Shown: one piece after another, positions 17,113 through 27,731 of the stretch
Layout: each line of letters starts with the position of its first letter
Position numbering within the stretch: position 1 is the first letter of the stretch
From: an uncultured Phycisphaeraceae bacterium
Lineage (GTDB): Bacteria > Planctomycetota > Phycisphaerae > Phycisphaerales > UBA1924
Direction of reading: 5' to 3'
DNA length: 64,000 bases
Assembly: GCA_937899905.1 (NCBI GenBank)
Contig: CALCCF010000057.1
Span: 37,074-101,073 of the forward strand
Translations under genes and position numbers: made by a program
Notes under the pieces: generated by a model
Databases searched by the model: none
Told to the model about the DNA's origin: nothing
The model's input: only the letters and a program-made list of their open reading frames with translations

Positions 17113-18906
17113 CTAGAGCTTGAACCGGCCGACCAGTTCCTTGAGGCGTTCGGCCTGGTCGGACAGATGGGCGGCAGCCTCAGAGGCCTGCTGGGCCCCG
17201 CTCGTGCTCTGCTGCGTGATGCCGTCGATCGACTCGGCGCTCTCGCTGATGTGCCGACTGGTGCTCGCCTGCTCTTCCGTCGCACCGGCGATGGAGTCGA
17301 CCATCGAGCCGAGCTTCTGGCTGGCCTCCACGATCCGGCCTAGCGCCTCGCCGGCCTTGTGGCTCAGTTCCACGCCGCGCTCGACGTCTGCGCGCCCAGC
17401 CTCCATGCGGTCAACGGCGACCTTGGTCTCGTCCTGGATCTCGCGGACACTGGATGAGACCTCTTCGGTGGCCTCGGTCGTGCGCTCGGCAAGCTTGCGG
17501 ACCTCGTCGGCCACGACCGCGAATCCACGGCCGTGCTCACCAGCCCGAGCAGCCTCGATCGCGGCGTTGAGCGCGAGCAGGTTGGTCTGATCGGCGATGT
17601 CGTTGATGACACCGATGATCTCGCCGATCCGCTCACCCTTGCGTCCGAGCTCGGACACGGAGTGTGCGCTCTCGTTGACGCGCTCGCTGATGGCGTTGAT
17701 CTGCTGGATGCTGGTGCCGACGACCTCTCCGCCGTCCTGGGCGTCCTTCCCGGCTTCCTCGGCCGCCGTGCGGGCCTCGATGCTCTGCTTGGCGACTTCC
17801 TCGACACTCGAGGTCATCTCCTCCATGGCCACACGAACCTGGCCAACCTCGCGTTGCTGGTCCGCCAGGCCGCTCGCCATCTGGTCGCTGTTTGCGGCAA
17901 TCTCGGTTGCGGCTCCCGCGACGCCCTCACTCGAATGGCGCACGTCCGAAATGATCCCGTGGATGTTCTCGACGAAGCAATCGAACCAGTGGCCAAGGCG
18001 TCCGATCTCGTCCTTTCGTTCGAGAGACAGCCGTTGCGTCAGGTCTCCCTCGCCCTCCGCGATGTCACGGATTCGATCGATCATGGCGTTGACGGGCCGG
18101 CCGAACATGCGGCTGAGCATGAACGCGAAGCTACCAAGTGCGATCAACACGAGCGGGACGGTGATCATCAGGCCGAACTTGATGAAGCCGGCCACCTGAG
18201 CATCGAGCGGTGCCAGCGGCATGGCGACTTCGTACGCGCCGTGCATGTAGCCGGGCTCCCAGCCTTCCATCTCGAAGCCAAGCGGGTCCTTGCCGGTGAT
18301 GACTCCAGTCGAGTCTGGCTTCCCGTACTTCTGGGGGTCGCCGTGGCACATCATGCAGCTCTCGTCAAGGCGGATCGCGCGCATGTAGTGCAGCGTGTTG
18401 GTGTCGGGATTGATACGCCCAAGAGTCAGCGATCCGCCGGCCTTCACCTGCTTGGTCAACGCGGCGAGCATCTGCCCCTGGAACGTGGCGGGGTCGGCCT
18501 CGTACTCCTTGTTGCGTGCCTCAAAGGCCGTGATCTGGAAGTCGAGTCCTTCGGTCTCGGCCGCTTCCTGCGCCGCGGTCCAGCCGGCCACAACCGGGAT
18601 CACGTTGAAGAAGTCGGTATCGCGATAGCTCCCACCCTGCTCGACGTGGGCGAGCGCCTCGTCAAGCAGCCGCTCGGTGTCGAACGCGCCAACCCCGTGG
18701 AGCCGGCCAACATGGGCCTTCGTCTCATCCGCAACGGCGCTAAATGCCGCCGCGCGCTCCATGAGTTGGGCCTGGGCGTCTTCTTGGTACCTCCCGGTAA
18801 ACACGTAGTAGTTGATCGCCACGACAGCCACAATGACGATCGTGCACGTGGCGACGATCCGGAAGCCGAGCGTGAGGTTGTTCCATCGAGTGAGAAGCGA
18901 ACGCAT
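17113..18906 (-). CDS. Methyl-accepting chemotaxis protein with haem-binding (DUF3365-type) sensor
   Basis: A 597-aa transmembrane chemoreceptor. TM1 is at about residues 15-35. The periplasmic domain, about 40-235, resembles the DUF3365/Tll0287 fold and has a c-type haem motif, Cys184-x2-Cys187-His188 ([13 protein letters not shown]). TM2 is near 240-262 ([20 protein letters not shown]), then HAMP and the signalling hairpin with the tip [19 protein letters not shown]. It should bind CheW/CheA and signal redox state or a small ligand such as NO, CO or oxygen (inference). AGGGGA precedes the ATG. No other che genes are in the window. Confidence 0.93.
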   Translation of the reverse strand: MRSLLTRWNNLTLGFRIVATCTIVIVAVVAINYYVFTGRYQEDAQAQLMERAAAFSAVADETKAHVGRLHGVGAFDTERLLDEALAHVEQGGSYRDTDFFNVIPVVAGWTAAQEAAETEGLDFQITAFEARNKEYEADPATFQGQMLAALTKQVKAGGSLTLGRINPDTNTLHYMRAIRLDESCMMCHGDPQKYGKPDSTGVITGKDPLGFEMEGWEPGYMHGAYEVAMPLAPLDAQVAGFIKFGLMITVPLVLIALGSFAFMLSRMFGRPVNAMIDRIRDIAEGEGDLTQRLSLERKDEIGRLGHWFDCFVENIHGIISDVRHSSEGVAGAATEIAANSDQMASGLADQQREVGQVRVAMEEMTSSVEEVAKQSIEARTAAEEAGKDAQDGGEVVGTSIQQINAISERVNESAHSVSELGRKGERIGEIIGVINDIADQTNLLALNAAIEAARAGEHGRGFAVVADEVRKLAERTTEATEEVSSSVREIQDETKVAVDRMEAGRADVERGVELSHKAGEALGRIVEASQKLGSMVDSIAGATEEQASTSRHISESAESIDGITQQSTSGAQQASEAAAHLSDQAERLKELVGRFKL

Positions 18907-19108
18907 TGTCAGTCCCCTGCAAAGCCTTCGGCCCAGTCAATGGAGGGCCGCTCCCATCAAATCGGGAGATCGACCGACAAGGGCGGGCAATCCAGATAGC
19001 ACGCCGGGGCTTCCCCAGGTTTAGGGTGACAGAAATTCGACTTCAGGTCCGTTAAGCCCCTGGCCACGCCCCAAAACCTGCTCTGGTTTCATTGGCGTAC
19101 ACTCGGCC

Positions 19109-19768
19109 ATGCTCAGTCGAGACCAGATTACCAGGCGTGCGGCACAGGAACTGAAGGACGGCTACGTCGTGAACCTGGGCATCGGGATGCCCACGCTTGT
19201 GGCCAACCACATCCCCGAGGGCATGGACGTCTGGCTCCAGTCCGAGAACGGGCTCCTGGGCATCGGCCCATTCCCGATCGACAGCGAGGTCGACGCCGAC
19301 CTGATCAACGCGGGCAAGCAGACCGTGACCGCCCGTACCGGGGCCAGCTTCTTCAGCAGTGCCGAGAGCTTTGGCATGATCCGCGGCGGGCATATCGATA
19401 TGTGCATCCTGGGCGCCATGGAAGTCAGCCAGGAGGGCGACATCGCCAACTGGATGATCCCCGGCAAGATGGTCAAGGGCATGGGCGGGGCGATGGACCT
19501 CGTTGCCGGCGTTCGTAAGGTCGTGGTGGCGATGGAGCACTGCAACAAGCAGGGCCAATCCAAGATCGTGAAGCAGTGCTCGCTGCCGCTCACCGGGCAG
19601 CGGTGCGTGGACATGGTCATCACCGACCTGTGCGTGTTGGTAATGGACCCCGACAAGCTCCGCTTCGTGCTCACAGAGATCGCCCCGGGCGTGACCGTCG
19701 ACGAGGTGAAGGCCAAGACGGACGCCGAGATCCTGGTCGCAGACACCGTCGGTGAGGTCGCCGCCTGA
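19109..19768 (+). CDS. scoB: 3-oxoacid CoA-transferase, subunit B
   Basis: Beta subunit of the CoA-transferase whose alpha subunit is scoA at 1720-2481. The 219-aa sequence has [18 protein letters not shown] and the catalytic glutamate in [11 protein letters not shown], which forms the enzyme-CoA thioester. Later motifs ([33 protein letters not shown]) are also diagnostic. It stands alone here, divergent from the chemoreceptor gene and upstream of the Mrp operon, about 16.6 kb from scoA and on the other strand. The two must be expressed together for an active enzyme. Confidence 0.95.
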   Translation: MLSRDQITRRAAQELKDGYVVNLGIGMPTLVANHIPEGMDVWLQSENGLLGIGPFPIDSEVDADLINAGKQTVTARTGASFFSSAESFGMIRGGHIDMCILGAMEVSQEGDIANWMIPGKMVKGMGGAMDLVAGVRKVVVAMEHCNKQGQSKIVKQCSLPLTGQRCVDMVITDLCVLVMDPDKLRFVLTEIAPGVTVDEVKAKTDAEILVADTVGEVAA

Positions 19769-19940
19769 CGCCGACCTGATCGCGACCGACACATCCAACG
19801 CCATTGCTTTTCAAGCGGATTTCCCAGACGGCCGATCGGAGATGACCGGTGGTACCGGTAGTTCGGATACCATCAATAGGTTATCGAACCTTGGAGCTAC
19901 GACGGTCGTGGCTGCGGTTCGATGAGACGGAGCCGCGTCG

Positions 19941-22340
19941 GTGATCGTCGGAACGCTCCTTGCCATCTTCGGCTTGGCCATCCTGGCCCCGACGCTGCAC
20001 CGCGTGCTCGGCCGTGCGACGGGCTACGTGCTCGCGCTTGGGCCCGCCAGCGGTTTTGTCTACTACCTCACGCAGATGGCCTCGACCGCCAAAGGCGAGG
20101 CGGTTGTCCGATCGTGGACCTGGGCCGAGTCGCTGGGCGTCGACTTTGCCTTCCGGGTCGACTCGCTAAGCACGCTGTTCGCGCTGCTGGTGACCGGCGT
20201 GGGCACGGCCATCGTGCTGTACGCGAACAGTTATCTTGAGGGCCACCCCAAACGGGGCCGTTTCTTCGGCTACCTCATGGGCTTCATGGGCGCGATGCTG
20301 GGCCTCGTGCTCGCCGACGACCTCATCCTGCTCTTCATCTTCTGGGAGCTGACGAGCATCACGAGTTATCTGCTCATCGGCTTCGACCATGAGCGCGAGA
20401 AGGCGCGCAAGAGCGCCCTACAGGCCTTGGTTATCACCGGATTGGGTGGCTTGGCCATGCTCGCCGGCCTCGTACTTCTCGGGCAAATCGCAGGCACGTT
20501 CTCCGTCTCGGGCATCATTGCGAATGCCGACGTGCTGGCCGAGAGCCAATTGACGCTAGCGGCAATGATCCTCGTGCTGGCCGGTGCTTTCACGAAGAGC
20601 GCCCAGTTCCCGTTCCACTTCTGGCTCCCCAACGCGATGGAGGCCCCCTCGCCGGTGAGTGCGTATCTGCACTCTTCGACGATGGTGAAGGCCGGTGTCT
20701 ATCTCGTCGCCCGGCTGAACCCGGCCTTTGCCGAGGATCCGGCGTGGCAGTGGGCGCTTGCCGGTTTTGGTGGCGCGACGATGCTGATCGGAGCGTACCT
20801 CGCCACTCGCCAGACGTACTACAAGAAGGTCCTGGCCTACACGACCGTGAGCTCGCTGGGCATCATGGTCATGCTCATCGGGCTTGGCGCTCCGCAAGCC
20901 GCGGCGGCCTACATCCTTGCCCACGCGTTGTTCAAGGGCGCCCTATTCCTCGTCGCCGGCATCGTCGACCACGAGGCGGGCGTCAAAGACACCGAGCAGA
21001 TGGGCGGGTTGTTCGGCAAGATGCCCGTCACGGCAATCGTGGCGATCGTCTCGGGGCTCTCGATGGCCGGCGTACCGCCGTTGCTCGGCTTCGTCGGCAA
21101 GGAGCTTCTTCTCAAGGGCAGCCTGCATGCGCATGGTGGCCCGGAAGAGGTCGCCTGGCTCTGGCCGGTGATCGCGACGGTGGCTGGTGCATTCATGGCG
21201 GTGGCCGGCTTCCAGGCCGGCGTGCGGCCCTTCTTCATGAAGCGCACGGTCGAGGGCGAGTATCCCAAGCCGCCGCACGAGGCACCGCTCCCCATGCTCG
21301 CCGGGCCCGTCGTGCTGACAGCGCTGACAGTCATTGGTGGCTTGGTACCGATCCTCTTCGCGAAGCCACTCATCGATGGCACGGCGGCCTCGATCGCCGG
21401 CAACAGCGACACTGAGCTCGTGAAGCTCAGCGCGATCTACCTCGCGACGCATCCGAGTACGGCGTTGCTGCTCAGCGGCGTTGCGCTCGTTGGGGGCGCG
21501 GTGCTCTTTGCGCTTCGCCGGCCTTGGCGCGCAATCACCGAGCCGTTTGATAGGGTCGCCCAAGCCATCGGTTGCGAGAGGCTCTACCACGTGCTCTTCG
21601 ATGGCACCGTGGGACCGACGTCGCTCGCGACCGTGCAGACCAAGCTACTCCAAAGCGGCTACTTGCGTGTATACGTGCAGGTGACCGTCATGACCGTGCT
21701 GCTGCTCGCCGGCGGATTGCTGCTCTGGCGGGGCGACGTGGTCGGGCTCGTGCAGGCGGCGATGCCGAAGTTCAGCGAGATCTCATGGACAGAGTTCCTG
21801 TTCGAGGCCGTGCTGGTAGGCATGATCTGCGTGGCAGCGATCGCGGCAACGCAGATGCGCGGGCGGCTCTCGACCATCGCCGTGCTCGGCGTCGTGGGAT
21901 ACAGCTCGGCGGTCATATTCGTACTGTTCGGTGCACCCGACGTCGCGATGACACAGTTTGCCGTTGAGACACTCACGGTGATCATCTTCGTGCTGGTTGT
22001 GTACCACTTGCCTCGCTTTGCAGTTTATAGCTCGAAGCTCGTCAAGACGGCGGACGCCGCGCTCGGCATCGCCTTCGGGCTCATGATGGCAGCATTCGTT
22101 GTCTCGTCCTTCGCGATCGAAGCCGACGACGGCATCTCGTGGTACTACAACCACTTCGCGTTCCCCGACCAAGCCGGCGAGCATGCGGCATACGGGCGCA
22201 ACCTCGTCAACATCATCCTGGTCGACTTCCGCTCGATCGATACGCTGGGTGAGATTGCAGTGCTGGGCTTGGCCGCAGTGGGCGTGTACACGCTGCTGCG
22301 GCTCCGCCAGGATCGCGCGCCGGAAGGGGGGATGGCGTGA
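19941..22340 (+). CDS. mrpA: Na+/H+ antiporter subunit MrpA
   Basis: Largest subunit of the multisubunit Mrp cation/proton antiporter, 799 aa, an integral membrane protein related to NuoL of complex I. The proton-channel motif with conserved Lys is visible (MEAPSPVSAYLHSSTMVKAG) after FTKSAQFPFHFWLPNA. The C-terminal 200 or so residues correspond to the MbhD/DUF4040 part (VLGVVGYSSAVIFVLFGAPD, TQFAVETLTV) usual in long MrpA. The start is a GTG at 19941. Its stop overlaps the mrpB start (GTGA). First gene of the complete mrpABCDEFG operon. Confidence 0.96.
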   Translation: MIVGTLLAIFGLAILAPTLHRVLGRATGYVLALGPASGFVYYLTQMASTAKGEAVVRSWTWAESLGVDFAFRVDSLSTLFALLVTGVGTAIVLYANSYLEGHPKRGRFFGYLMGFMGAMLGLVLADDLILLFIFWELTSITSYLLIGFDHEREKARKSALQALVITGLGGLAMLAGLVLLGQIAGTFSVSGIIANADVLAESQLTLAAMILVLAGAFTKSAQFPFHFWLPNAMEAPSPVSAYLHSSTMVKAGVYLVARLNPAFAEDPAWQWALAGFGGATMLIGAYLATRQTYYKKVLAYTTVSSLGIMVMLIGLGAPQAAAAYILAHALFKGALFLVAGIVDHEAGVKDTEQMGGLFGKMPVTAIVAIVSGLSMAGVPPLLGFVGKELLLKGSLHAHGGPEEVAWLWPVIATVAGAFMAVAGFQAGVRPFFMKRTVEGEYPKPPHEAPLPMLAGPVVLTALTVIGGLVPILFAKPLIDGTAASIAGNSDTELVKLSAIYLATHPSTALLLSGVALVGGAVLFALRRPWRAITEPFDRVAQAIGCERLYHVLFDGTVGPTSLATVQTKLLQSGYLRVYVQVTVMTVLLLAGGLLLWRGDVVGLVQAAMPKFSEISWTEFLFEAVLVGMICVAAIAATQMRGRLSTIAVLGVVGYSSAVIFVLFGAPDVAMTQFAVETLTVIIFVLVVYHLPRFAVYSSKLVKTADAALGIAFGLMMAAFVVSSFAIEADDGISWYYNHFAFPDQAGEHAAYGRNLVNIILVDFRSIDTLGEIAVLGLAAVGVYTLLRLRQDRAPEGGMA

Positions 22341-22753
22341 ATTCCATCATCCTCCGCACCGCCACGCGTTTCATGCTCCCACTGCTGATCCTGTTCAGCG
22401 TGATCGTGCTGCTGCGCGGGCACAACCTGCCGGGCGGCGGGTTCGTCGGCGGGCTGCTGGCCACCAGCGCTTTCGTTCTCTACGCGATGGCGTTCGGCGT
22501 CCCGGCATTGCAACGGCTCTTGCGTCTCCCGCTCACCACCTACATCGCGGTCGGCCTTGGCATGGCGATCGTGAGCGGGTTCCCATCGTTAATCGAGGGT
22601 GGACCGTTCCTCTACGGCATGTGGGGCAGCTTCAACCTGGCGGGCATCGGCGAGATCAAGGTCGGCACCCCGCTTCTGTTCGATATCGGCGTCTACTTCA
22701 CCGTCATGGGCGTGTGCCTGATGATGCTACTCACCCTGGCGGAAGAGTCATAA
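22337..22753 (+). CDS. mrpB: Na+/H+ antiporter subunit MrpB
   Basis: A 138-aa membrane subunit of the Mrp complex with about four helices. The start [20 protein letters not shown] and the loop [20 protein letters not shown] are typical of MrpB/MnhB. The GTG start overlaps the mrpA stop by 4 nt. Confidence 0.94.
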   Translation: MNSIILRTATRFMLPLLILFSVIVLLRGHNLPGGGFVGGLLATSAFVLYAMAFGVPALQRLLRLPLTTYIAVGLGMAIVSGFPSLIEGGPFLYGMWGSFNLAGIGEIKVGTPLLFDIGVYFTVMGVCLMMLLTLAEES

Positions 22754-22763
22754 GGGAGGCCGC

Positions 22764-23111
22764 ATGGAACTGCTACTTGCCATCGCGGTCGGAGCCTTGT
22801 ACGCCACGGGGATCTACATGATCCTGCGGCGCAGCTTCGTGAAGCTCATCATCGGTCTTGCGCTCATAAGCCACGGGGCGAACTTGCTGATCTTCGCCGC
22901 CGGCGGGCTCATTCGCGGCAACCCGGCGCTCATCCCCGAGGATCAGGAGCAACTCACGGGCAAGTTCAGCGACCCGTTGCCGCCGGCGCTCATCCTGACG
23001 GCCATCGTCATCAGCTTTGCCATCCTGTCGTTCACCATCGTGCTCGTGAAGCGCACATACCAGGAGGTTGGCACCGACGACCTCGACGCCATGCGGACCA
23101 CCGACCGATGA
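22764..23111 (+). CDS. mrpC: Na+/H+ antiporter subunit MrpC (NuoK-like)
   Basis: A 115-aa, three-helix subunit related to NuoK of complex I. Diagnostic stretches are [20 protein letters not shown] and [14 protein letters not shown], followed by a cytoplasmic-side loop with [20 protein letters not shown] and a last helix. GGGAGG lies before the ATG. Its stop overlaps the mrpD start (ATGA). Confidence 0.95.
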   Translation: MELLLAIAVGALYATGIYMILRRSFVKLIIGLALISHGANLLIFAAGGLIRGNPALIPEDQEQLTGKFSDPLPPALILTAIVISFAILSFTIVLVKRTYQEVGTDDLDAMRTTDR

Positions 23112-24748
23112 ACCTCACCGTGATCCTGCCCATCCTGGTTCCTCTTGCCACAACGGTGCTGTGCATCGGGTTGTGGAAGAACCGGGCTGCGCAGCGGTGG
23201 TTCAGCGTCGCCGGTGCGGTCGCGCTCTTCGCGTCAGCGGTCTGGCTGATGATGGGCACCAGCGATGGCGAGGTGCTCACAACCAACTCGGCGGGTTGGC
23301 CCGCCCCATTCGGCATCACGCTCGTCGCCGACACGCTCAGCGCGATGCTTGTGGTGCTCAACGGCGTGGTGGGCGTGTGCATCGTGGTCTACAGCCTCGG
23401 CGCGATCGATCGCAAGCGAGAGAGCTTCGGCTACCACCCGCTGGTGCACGCCGTACTTGCGGCCTGCTCGGGCGCCTTCATGACCGGCGACATCTTCAAC
23501 ATGTACGTCTGGTTCGAGATCATGCTGCTGGCCTCGTTTGTGCTGCTCACTCTGGGCGGAGAGCGCGGCCAGCTCGAGGGCGCCATCAAGTACGTCACGC
23601 TGAACCTGCTCTCCAGCGGCATCTTCCTCGCTGCCATCGGCCTGCTCTACGGCATGACCGGCACGCTGAACATGGCCCATCTGGCGATCGTTCTGGATCG
23701 CTCGGAGAACCCAGGGGCGATCACGGCGCTGTCGATGTTGTTCCTGGTCGCGTTTGGCATCAAGGCCGCGGTCTTTCCGCTGTTCTTCTGGCTGCCGGCC
23801 AGCTACCACACGCCGCCAGTGGCAATCACCGCGCTCTTTGCGGGCCTGCTGACCAAGGTTGGCGTCTACTCGATCATCCGCACGTTCACACTGCTGTTCG
23901 ACCAGCAGCTCGACACGACGGCCACGATCATCATGTGGATTAGCGGCCTGACGATGGTGACCGGCGTGCTCGGTGCCGCGTGCCAGTTTGAGATCCGCCG
24001 CATCCTGGCGTTCCACAGCGTGAGCCAGATCGGCTACATGCTCATGGGCCTGGGCATCGCGCTGTACGCGCTGGCGCACGCCGAGCCTGACAGCGTGGCG
24101 GCGCGAGAGACGGCCAAGGTCGCCCTCGCCGGCTCGGCCATGTTCCTCTTGCACCACGGCATCGTGAAGGGCAACCTCTTCCTGATCAGCGGGCTGATCC
24201 AGCGTCTTGCGGGCACGAGCGAACTGAAGCACCTAGGCGGGCTGATCAAAACGCACCCGTGGACAGGCGTGCTGTTCCTCGTCTCCGCACTCTCGCTTGC
24301 GGGCATCCCGATCTCGACAGGCTTCTGGGGCAAGTTCGTCCTGGTCAAGAGCGGCTTGTCCGCTGGCGCGTTCGCGCTGGTGGCGGCGTCGCTTGGCGTG
24401 AGCATCCTGACGCTGTACTCGATGACCAAGATCTGGGCCGAAGCGTTCTGGAAGGAGCCGCCCGAGAGCATGCCCGAGCCCCCACCGGTCCACGGCACAC
24501 AAGATCGCGTTCGTATCGGCCTTATGACCGCCCCGATCGTGGCGCTCGCGGCGGGCACACTCGTCCTTGGCATCTTCGTCGGCCCGCTTTACGCGGTGGC
24601 CGAACGCGCCGGCGAGCAGGTGCTCGACACCGAGGGCTACCAGCGTGCGGTGCTGGGTGAGTACTACGAGCGAGCCGTCGAAGGCACGCTCCGCGAGTTG
24701 GCTACCGTTCCCCCGGCGAACGGTGATGGCACGGAGGGCAAGCCATAG
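23108..24748 (+). CDS. mrpD: Na+/H+ antiporter subunit MrpD (NuoM/N-like)
   Basis: A 546-aa polytopic subunit related to the NuoM/NuoN antiporter-like proteins. Conserved blocks include [20 protein letters not shown] with the channel glutamate, [20 protein letters not shown] with the lysine, and [19 protein letters not shown]. The ATGA overlap couples it to mrpC. It ends in ATAG, which also contains the proposed start of mrpE. Confidence 0.95.
   Translation: MNLTVILPILVPLATTVLCIGLWKNRAAQRWFSVAGAVALFASAVWLMMGTSDGEVLTTNSAGWPAPFGITLVADTLSAMLVVLNGVVGVCIVVYSLGAIDRKRESFGYHPLVHAVLAACSGAFMTGDIFNMYVWFEIMLLASFVLLTLGGERGQLEGAIKYVTLNLLSSGIFLAAIGLLYGMTGTLNMAHLAIVLDRSENPGAITALSMLFLVAFGIKAAVFPLFFWLPASYHTPPVAITALFAGLLTKVGVYSIIRTFTLLFDQQLDTTATIIMWISGLTMVTGVLGAACQFEIRRILAFHSVSQIGYMLMGLGIALYALAHAEPDSVAARETAKVALAGSAMFLLHHGIVKGNLFLISGLIQRLAGTSELKHLGGLIKTHPWTGVLFLVSALSLAGIPISTGFWGKFVLVKSGLSAGAFALVAASLGVSILTLYSMTKIWAEAFWKEPPESMPEPPPVHGTQDRVRIGLMTAPIVALAAGTLVLGIFVGPLYAVAERAGEQVLDTEGYQRAVLGEYYERAVEGTLRELATVPPANGDGTEGKP
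24733..24738 (+). promoter_or_regulatory. Strong Shine-Dalgarno that points to an AUA start for mrpE
   Basis: GGAGGG at 24733-24738 lies inside the end of mrpD, 6 nt before an ATA at 24745 that overlaps the mrpD TAG. No in-frame ATG, GTG or TTG exists between here and 24790, which lies well inside the first membrane helix of MrpE. This site therefore decides the likely mrpE start. Confidence 0.6.
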
Positions 24749-25218
24749 GCGCGCTCGTACTCAATCTCGTTCTGGCCCTTGTCTGGGCGATGGCGATCGG
24801 GCCATTCACGCCGACGAACTTCGTCATCGGTTTTGTGCTCGCGTACATCACCCTGAGGCTGTGCATCCCCAAGGAGATGCGTGGGTCGTACTACCACAAG
24901 GTCGGGCGAACCGCTCGCTTTAGCTTCTTCGTGCTCGTCGAACTCGTCATCGCCAACCTCAAGATGGCCTATTACACCATGAGCCCGCTTCGCAAGCTGA
25001 AGCCGGGCGTGCTCGCCGTGCCGCTCGAGGAGCTCTCCGATACCGAGCTCACGATCCTGGCGAACCTGATCACGCTCACGCCCGGCACGCTGAGCCTCGA
25101 TGTTGCGGCCGATCGGTCGATACTCTTCATCCACTTCATGCACGTCGAGGACCCCGACGAGATGCGCCGCGAGATCAAGGAAGGCTTCGAGCGACGGCTG
25201 CTGGAGGTGACACGATGA
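24745..25218 (+). CDS. mrpE: Na+/H+ antiporter subunit MrpE, probable AUA start
   Basis: Subunit needed for assembly of the Mrp complex. From the ATG at 24790 the protein would be 142 aa and miss the first half of its N-terminal helix. Reading from the ATA at 24745 gives 157 aa and restores the family-like start [20 protein letters not shown], then TPTNFVIGFVLAYITLRL. A strong GGAGGG is 6 nt upstream and the ATAG overlap mirrors the ATGA/GTGA overlaps elsewhere in the operon. AUA initiation is rare, so the start is inferred. Later motifs (LITLTPGTLSLDV, LFIHFMHVEDP) confirm MrpE. Confidence 0.9.
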   Translation: MGALVLNLVLALVWAMAIGPFTPTNFVIGFVLAYITLRLCIPKEMRGSYYHKVGRTARFSFFVLVELVIANLKMAYYTMSPLRKLKPGVLAVPLEELSDTELTILANLITLTPGTLSLDVAADRSILFIHFMHVEDPDEMRREIKEGFERRLLEVTR

Positions 25219-25559
25219 ACGCCTCCCTGGTCTCCTCCACCTTCGCCATCGTGCCGGCCCAGATCGAGACGGCCATGTTCGAGGGCCCCATCGCCATCCA
25301 GGCGGTGCTGCTCATCGTCCTGGGCATGCTCGCACTGGCCATGATCGGCTGCCTCGTGCGGCTGCTCTTGGGCCCAACGCTGCCCGACCGCGTGGTCGCC
25401 CTCGATCTCCTAGGCATGTTCGCCGTCGCGGTCATCGCGATCTTCGCGATCCTCATCGGCCGCCCGGTTCTGCTGAGCGTGTGCCTCATCATGGGCCTGA
25501 TCCTGTTCCTCGGGACGGCGGCCTTCGCGCTCTATCTGGAACGGAGGGCTCGGCCGTGA
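25215..25559 (+). CDS. mrpF: Na+/H+ antiporter subunit MrpF
   Basis: A 114-aa subunit with three helices. The motif RLLLGPTLPDRVVALDLLG is diagnostic of MrpF/MnhF. About 25 residues precede the first helix, longer than usual. ATGA overlap with mrpE and GTGA overlap with mrpG keep it tightly coupled. Confidence 0.93.
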   Translation: MNASLVSSTFAIVPAQIETAMFEGPIAIQAVLLIVLGMLALAMIGCLVRLLLGPTLPDRVVALDLLGMFAVAVIAIFAILIGRPVLLSVCLIMGLILFLGTAAFALYLERRARP

Positions 25560-26083
25560 ACGAAGTCATGGTCACCTCCGTCACCTGGTTCAATTACACG
25601 CTCACCGTGCTGCTCGTGTTGATCGGCGGGTTCTTCAGCGTGCTCGCCGCGGTGGGCCTGCTTCGAATGCCCGATGTCTACACACGGATGCAGGCGGCGA
25701 CCAAGGCCGGCACGCTGGGCGTCGGCTGCATGGTGCTCGCCGTCGCCACGCACTTCGTTACGCTCGACGTGGTGCTCGAATCGCTGCTGGTCATCGTGAT
25801 GCTGTTCATCACAGCCCCGATCGCCAGCCACCTGATTGCCCGGGCGGCCTACTTCGTCGGCAGCCCGCTCTGGGACGGCACCGCCTACGACGAAATGCGG
25901 GGCTGCTACGACGCCGATTCCCACATGCTCCACAACTGCCCTATGCCGACGTCAGACGACAGCGTCGATCCACGGCCTTCGCTCGTCGCCGGGCGGACCT
26001 CACGCGAGGTCATGACCGATGAGGACGACGAGGACACAACGCCCCGACGCCACCCCGATCGGTCGCGCTCGCAGGCGAGCTGA
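25556..26083 (+). CDS. mrpG: Na+/H+ antiporter subunit MrpG
   Basis: Last subunit of the Mrp antiporter, 175 aa with three helices. The stretch [20 protein letters not shown] followed by [16 protein letters not shown] is diagnostic of MrpG/MnhG. Beyond the usual length of about 110-120 residues there is a polar C-terminal tail of about 50 residues rich in Asp, Glu and Arg, without a recognised motif. The GTG at 25556 overlaps the mrpF stop. purE follows after 23 bp, so the purine genes may be read from the same transcript. Confidence 0.92.
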   Translation: MNEVMVTSVTWFNYTLTVLLVLIGGFFSVLAAVGLLRMPDVYTRMQAATKAGTLGVGCMVLAVATHFVTLDVVLESLLVIVMLFITAPIASHLIARAAYFVGSPLWDGTAYDEMRGCYDADSHMLHNCPMPTSDDSVDPRPSLVAGRTSREVMTDEDDEDTTPRRHPDRSRSQAS

Positions 26084-26106
26084 GTTCGACGTCCTACCCT
26101 GCCCTC

Positions 26107-26646
26107 ATGGCTGCATCTGGCCCACCCACAGGCACACAAGAAGGCGACCAGCCGATGGTCGGCGTCATCATGGGCTCGACCAGCGACTGGGACACCATGT
26201 CGCACTGCGCCCAGATGCTCGCCAAGCTCGGCGTGCCCCACGAATGCCGCGTCGTCTCGGCACATCGCACGCCCGACCTGCTGTTCGAGTACGCAGAGCA
26301 GGCCAAGCCCCGCGGCTTGCGGGTGATCGTGGCCGGCGCGGGAGGGGCGGCCCACCTGCCCGGCATGTGCGCGAGCAAGACCACGCTGCCCGTACTCGGC
26401 GTGCCCGTGCAAAGCAAAGCACTCAAGGGTCTCGATTCGCTGCTGTCGATTGTGCAGATGCCCGCGGGTGTCCCGGTCGCAACCCTCGCGATCGGCGGTG
26501 CCGGCGCAAAGAACGCTGGGCTGCTCGCCGCCCAGATCGTCGCGTTACAAGATGAGAGCGTCGCGACGGCGCTGGAGACTTTTCGCCAGGCACAGACGGA
26601 CGCCGTGCTCAACGCAGAATTGCCGCCGCCCGGAGCGAACGCGTGA
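26107..26646 (+). CDS. purE: N5-carboxyaminoimidazole ribonucleotide mutase
   Basis: Moves the carboxyl group of N5-CAIR to C4, making CAIR in de novo purine synthesis. The 179-aa sequence has [23 protein letters not shown] with the catalytic His, and [12 protein letters not shown], all class I PurE signatures. About 16 residues precede the conserved start (MVGVIMGS), so an internal ATG at 26155 is an alternative. The presence of purK directly downstream (GTGA overlap) fits the class I N5-CAIR route. Confidence 0.95.
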   Translation: MAASGPPTGTQEGDQPMVGVIMGSTSDWDTMSHCAQMLAKLGVPHECRVVSAHRTPDLLFEYAEQAKPRGLRVIVAGAGGAAHLPGMCASKTTLPVLGVPVQSKALKGLDSLLSIVQMPAGVPVATLAIGGAGAKNAGLLAAQIVALQDESVATALETFRQAQTDAVLNAELPPPGANA

Positions 26647-27731
26647 CGCTCGGCGTCCTCGGCGGCGGCCAGCTCGCACGCATGCTGGCGATCGCGGCCG
26701 CCCCACTCGGAATCAACGTCCGCTGCTACGACCCCAGCCCCAATGCCTGCGCTGGTGACTTATGCGAACTCGTTGCTGGCAGCTTCGATGATGAGGACAC
26801 GCTCAAGCGATTTGCCGATGGCCTGAGCGCCGTGACATACGAGTTCGAGAACGTGCCCAGCACTGCCGTTCGATTCCTTGAGTCATGCGTGCCAGTCCGG
26901 CCGGGACTCGCAAGCCTGGAGCGATCGCAGGACCGGGCGCTCGAAAAGCCGCTGCTTACCGAGGCAGGCTTCGAGGTCGCACCGTGGCGGGCCGTCGACT
27001 CCAGAGCCGATCTTCTTGATGCAATCGAAGCCATTGGCACGCCGGCCATCCTCAAGACCCGGCGCGGCGGCTACGACGGCAAGGGCCAAGCGATCATCGG
27101 CAGCCCGGCGGACGCGGATCGGGCGTGGGCATCGATCGAGTCTCGGCCCGCGGTCCTCGAGTCGATGCTCACGTTCCAGCGCGAGCTCTCCCTGGTTGCC
27201 ATCCGTGGGTTGGATGGCAGCATCGCCTCGTATCCACTCGTGGAGAACGAGCATCGGCAGGGCATCCTGCGTGTCACGCTCGCGCCGGCGTCCGGCGTGA
27301 GCCCGTCGCTGCAAGCGCAAGCCGAGTCGATGGCCGCGGCCCTGCTCGAGTCGCTCGAACATGTCGGCGTGCTGACCATCGAGTTCTTCCTGCTCGGCGA
27401 TCGCCTCGTGGCCAACGAGTTCGCGCCGCGTGTGCACAACAGCGGGCACTGGACGATTGATGGTGCGACTACTAGCCAGTTCGAAAACCACGTGCGAGCC
27501 GTGCTGGGCTTGCCACTCGGCCCCACCACACTGCGCACTCCCACGGTGATGCTGAATTGCGTCGGTGCGATGCCGAGCGCCGAAGCAGTACTCGCAGAGC
27601 CTCGCGCAAAACTACACGACTACCGCAAGCCCGCACGACCTGGCCGTAAGGTCGGGCATGTCAACGTGCCCGGCCTCGAATTCGGCGATGCGTACGAGCT
27701 CGCCGAGCGGCTGGGCATCGACCTCGGCTAA
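26643..27731 (+). CDS. purK: N5-carboxyaminoimidazole ribonucleotide synthase
   Basis: ATP-grasp enzyme that makes N5-CAIR from AIR, bicarbonate and ATP, the substrate for PurE. It has 362 aa beginning [17 protein letters not shown], with the ATP-grasp blocks [13 protein letters not shown] and [18 protein letters not shown] typical of PurK. The GTG start overlaps the purE stop. Its TAA overlaps, tail to tail, the stop of the leftward phosphopantetheinyl transferase gene by 3-4 nt. Confidence 0.96.
   Translation: MTLGVLGGGQLARMLAIAAAPLGINVRCYDPSPNACAGDLCELVAGSFDDEDTLKRFADGLSAVTYEFENVPSTAVRFLESCVPVRPGLASLERSQDRALEKPLLTEAGFEVAPWRAVDSRADLLDAIEAIGTPAILKTRRGGYDGKGQAIIGSPADADRAWASIESRPAVLESMLTFQRELSLVAIRGLDGSIASYPLVENEHRQGILRVTLAPASGVSPSLQAQAESMAAALLESLEHVGVLTIEFFLLGDRLVANEFAPRVHNSGHWTIDGATTSQFENHVRAVLGLPLGPTTLRTPTVMLNCVGAMPSAEAVLAEPRAKLHDYRKPARPGRKVGHVNVPGLEFGDAYELAERLGIDLG

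Noticed and set aside
19845..19859. ACCGGT-GGT-ACCGGT before mrpA as an operator
   Set aside because: The two ACCGGT copies are palindromes expected fairly often at this GC content and there is no other evidence, so I did not list it as a site.
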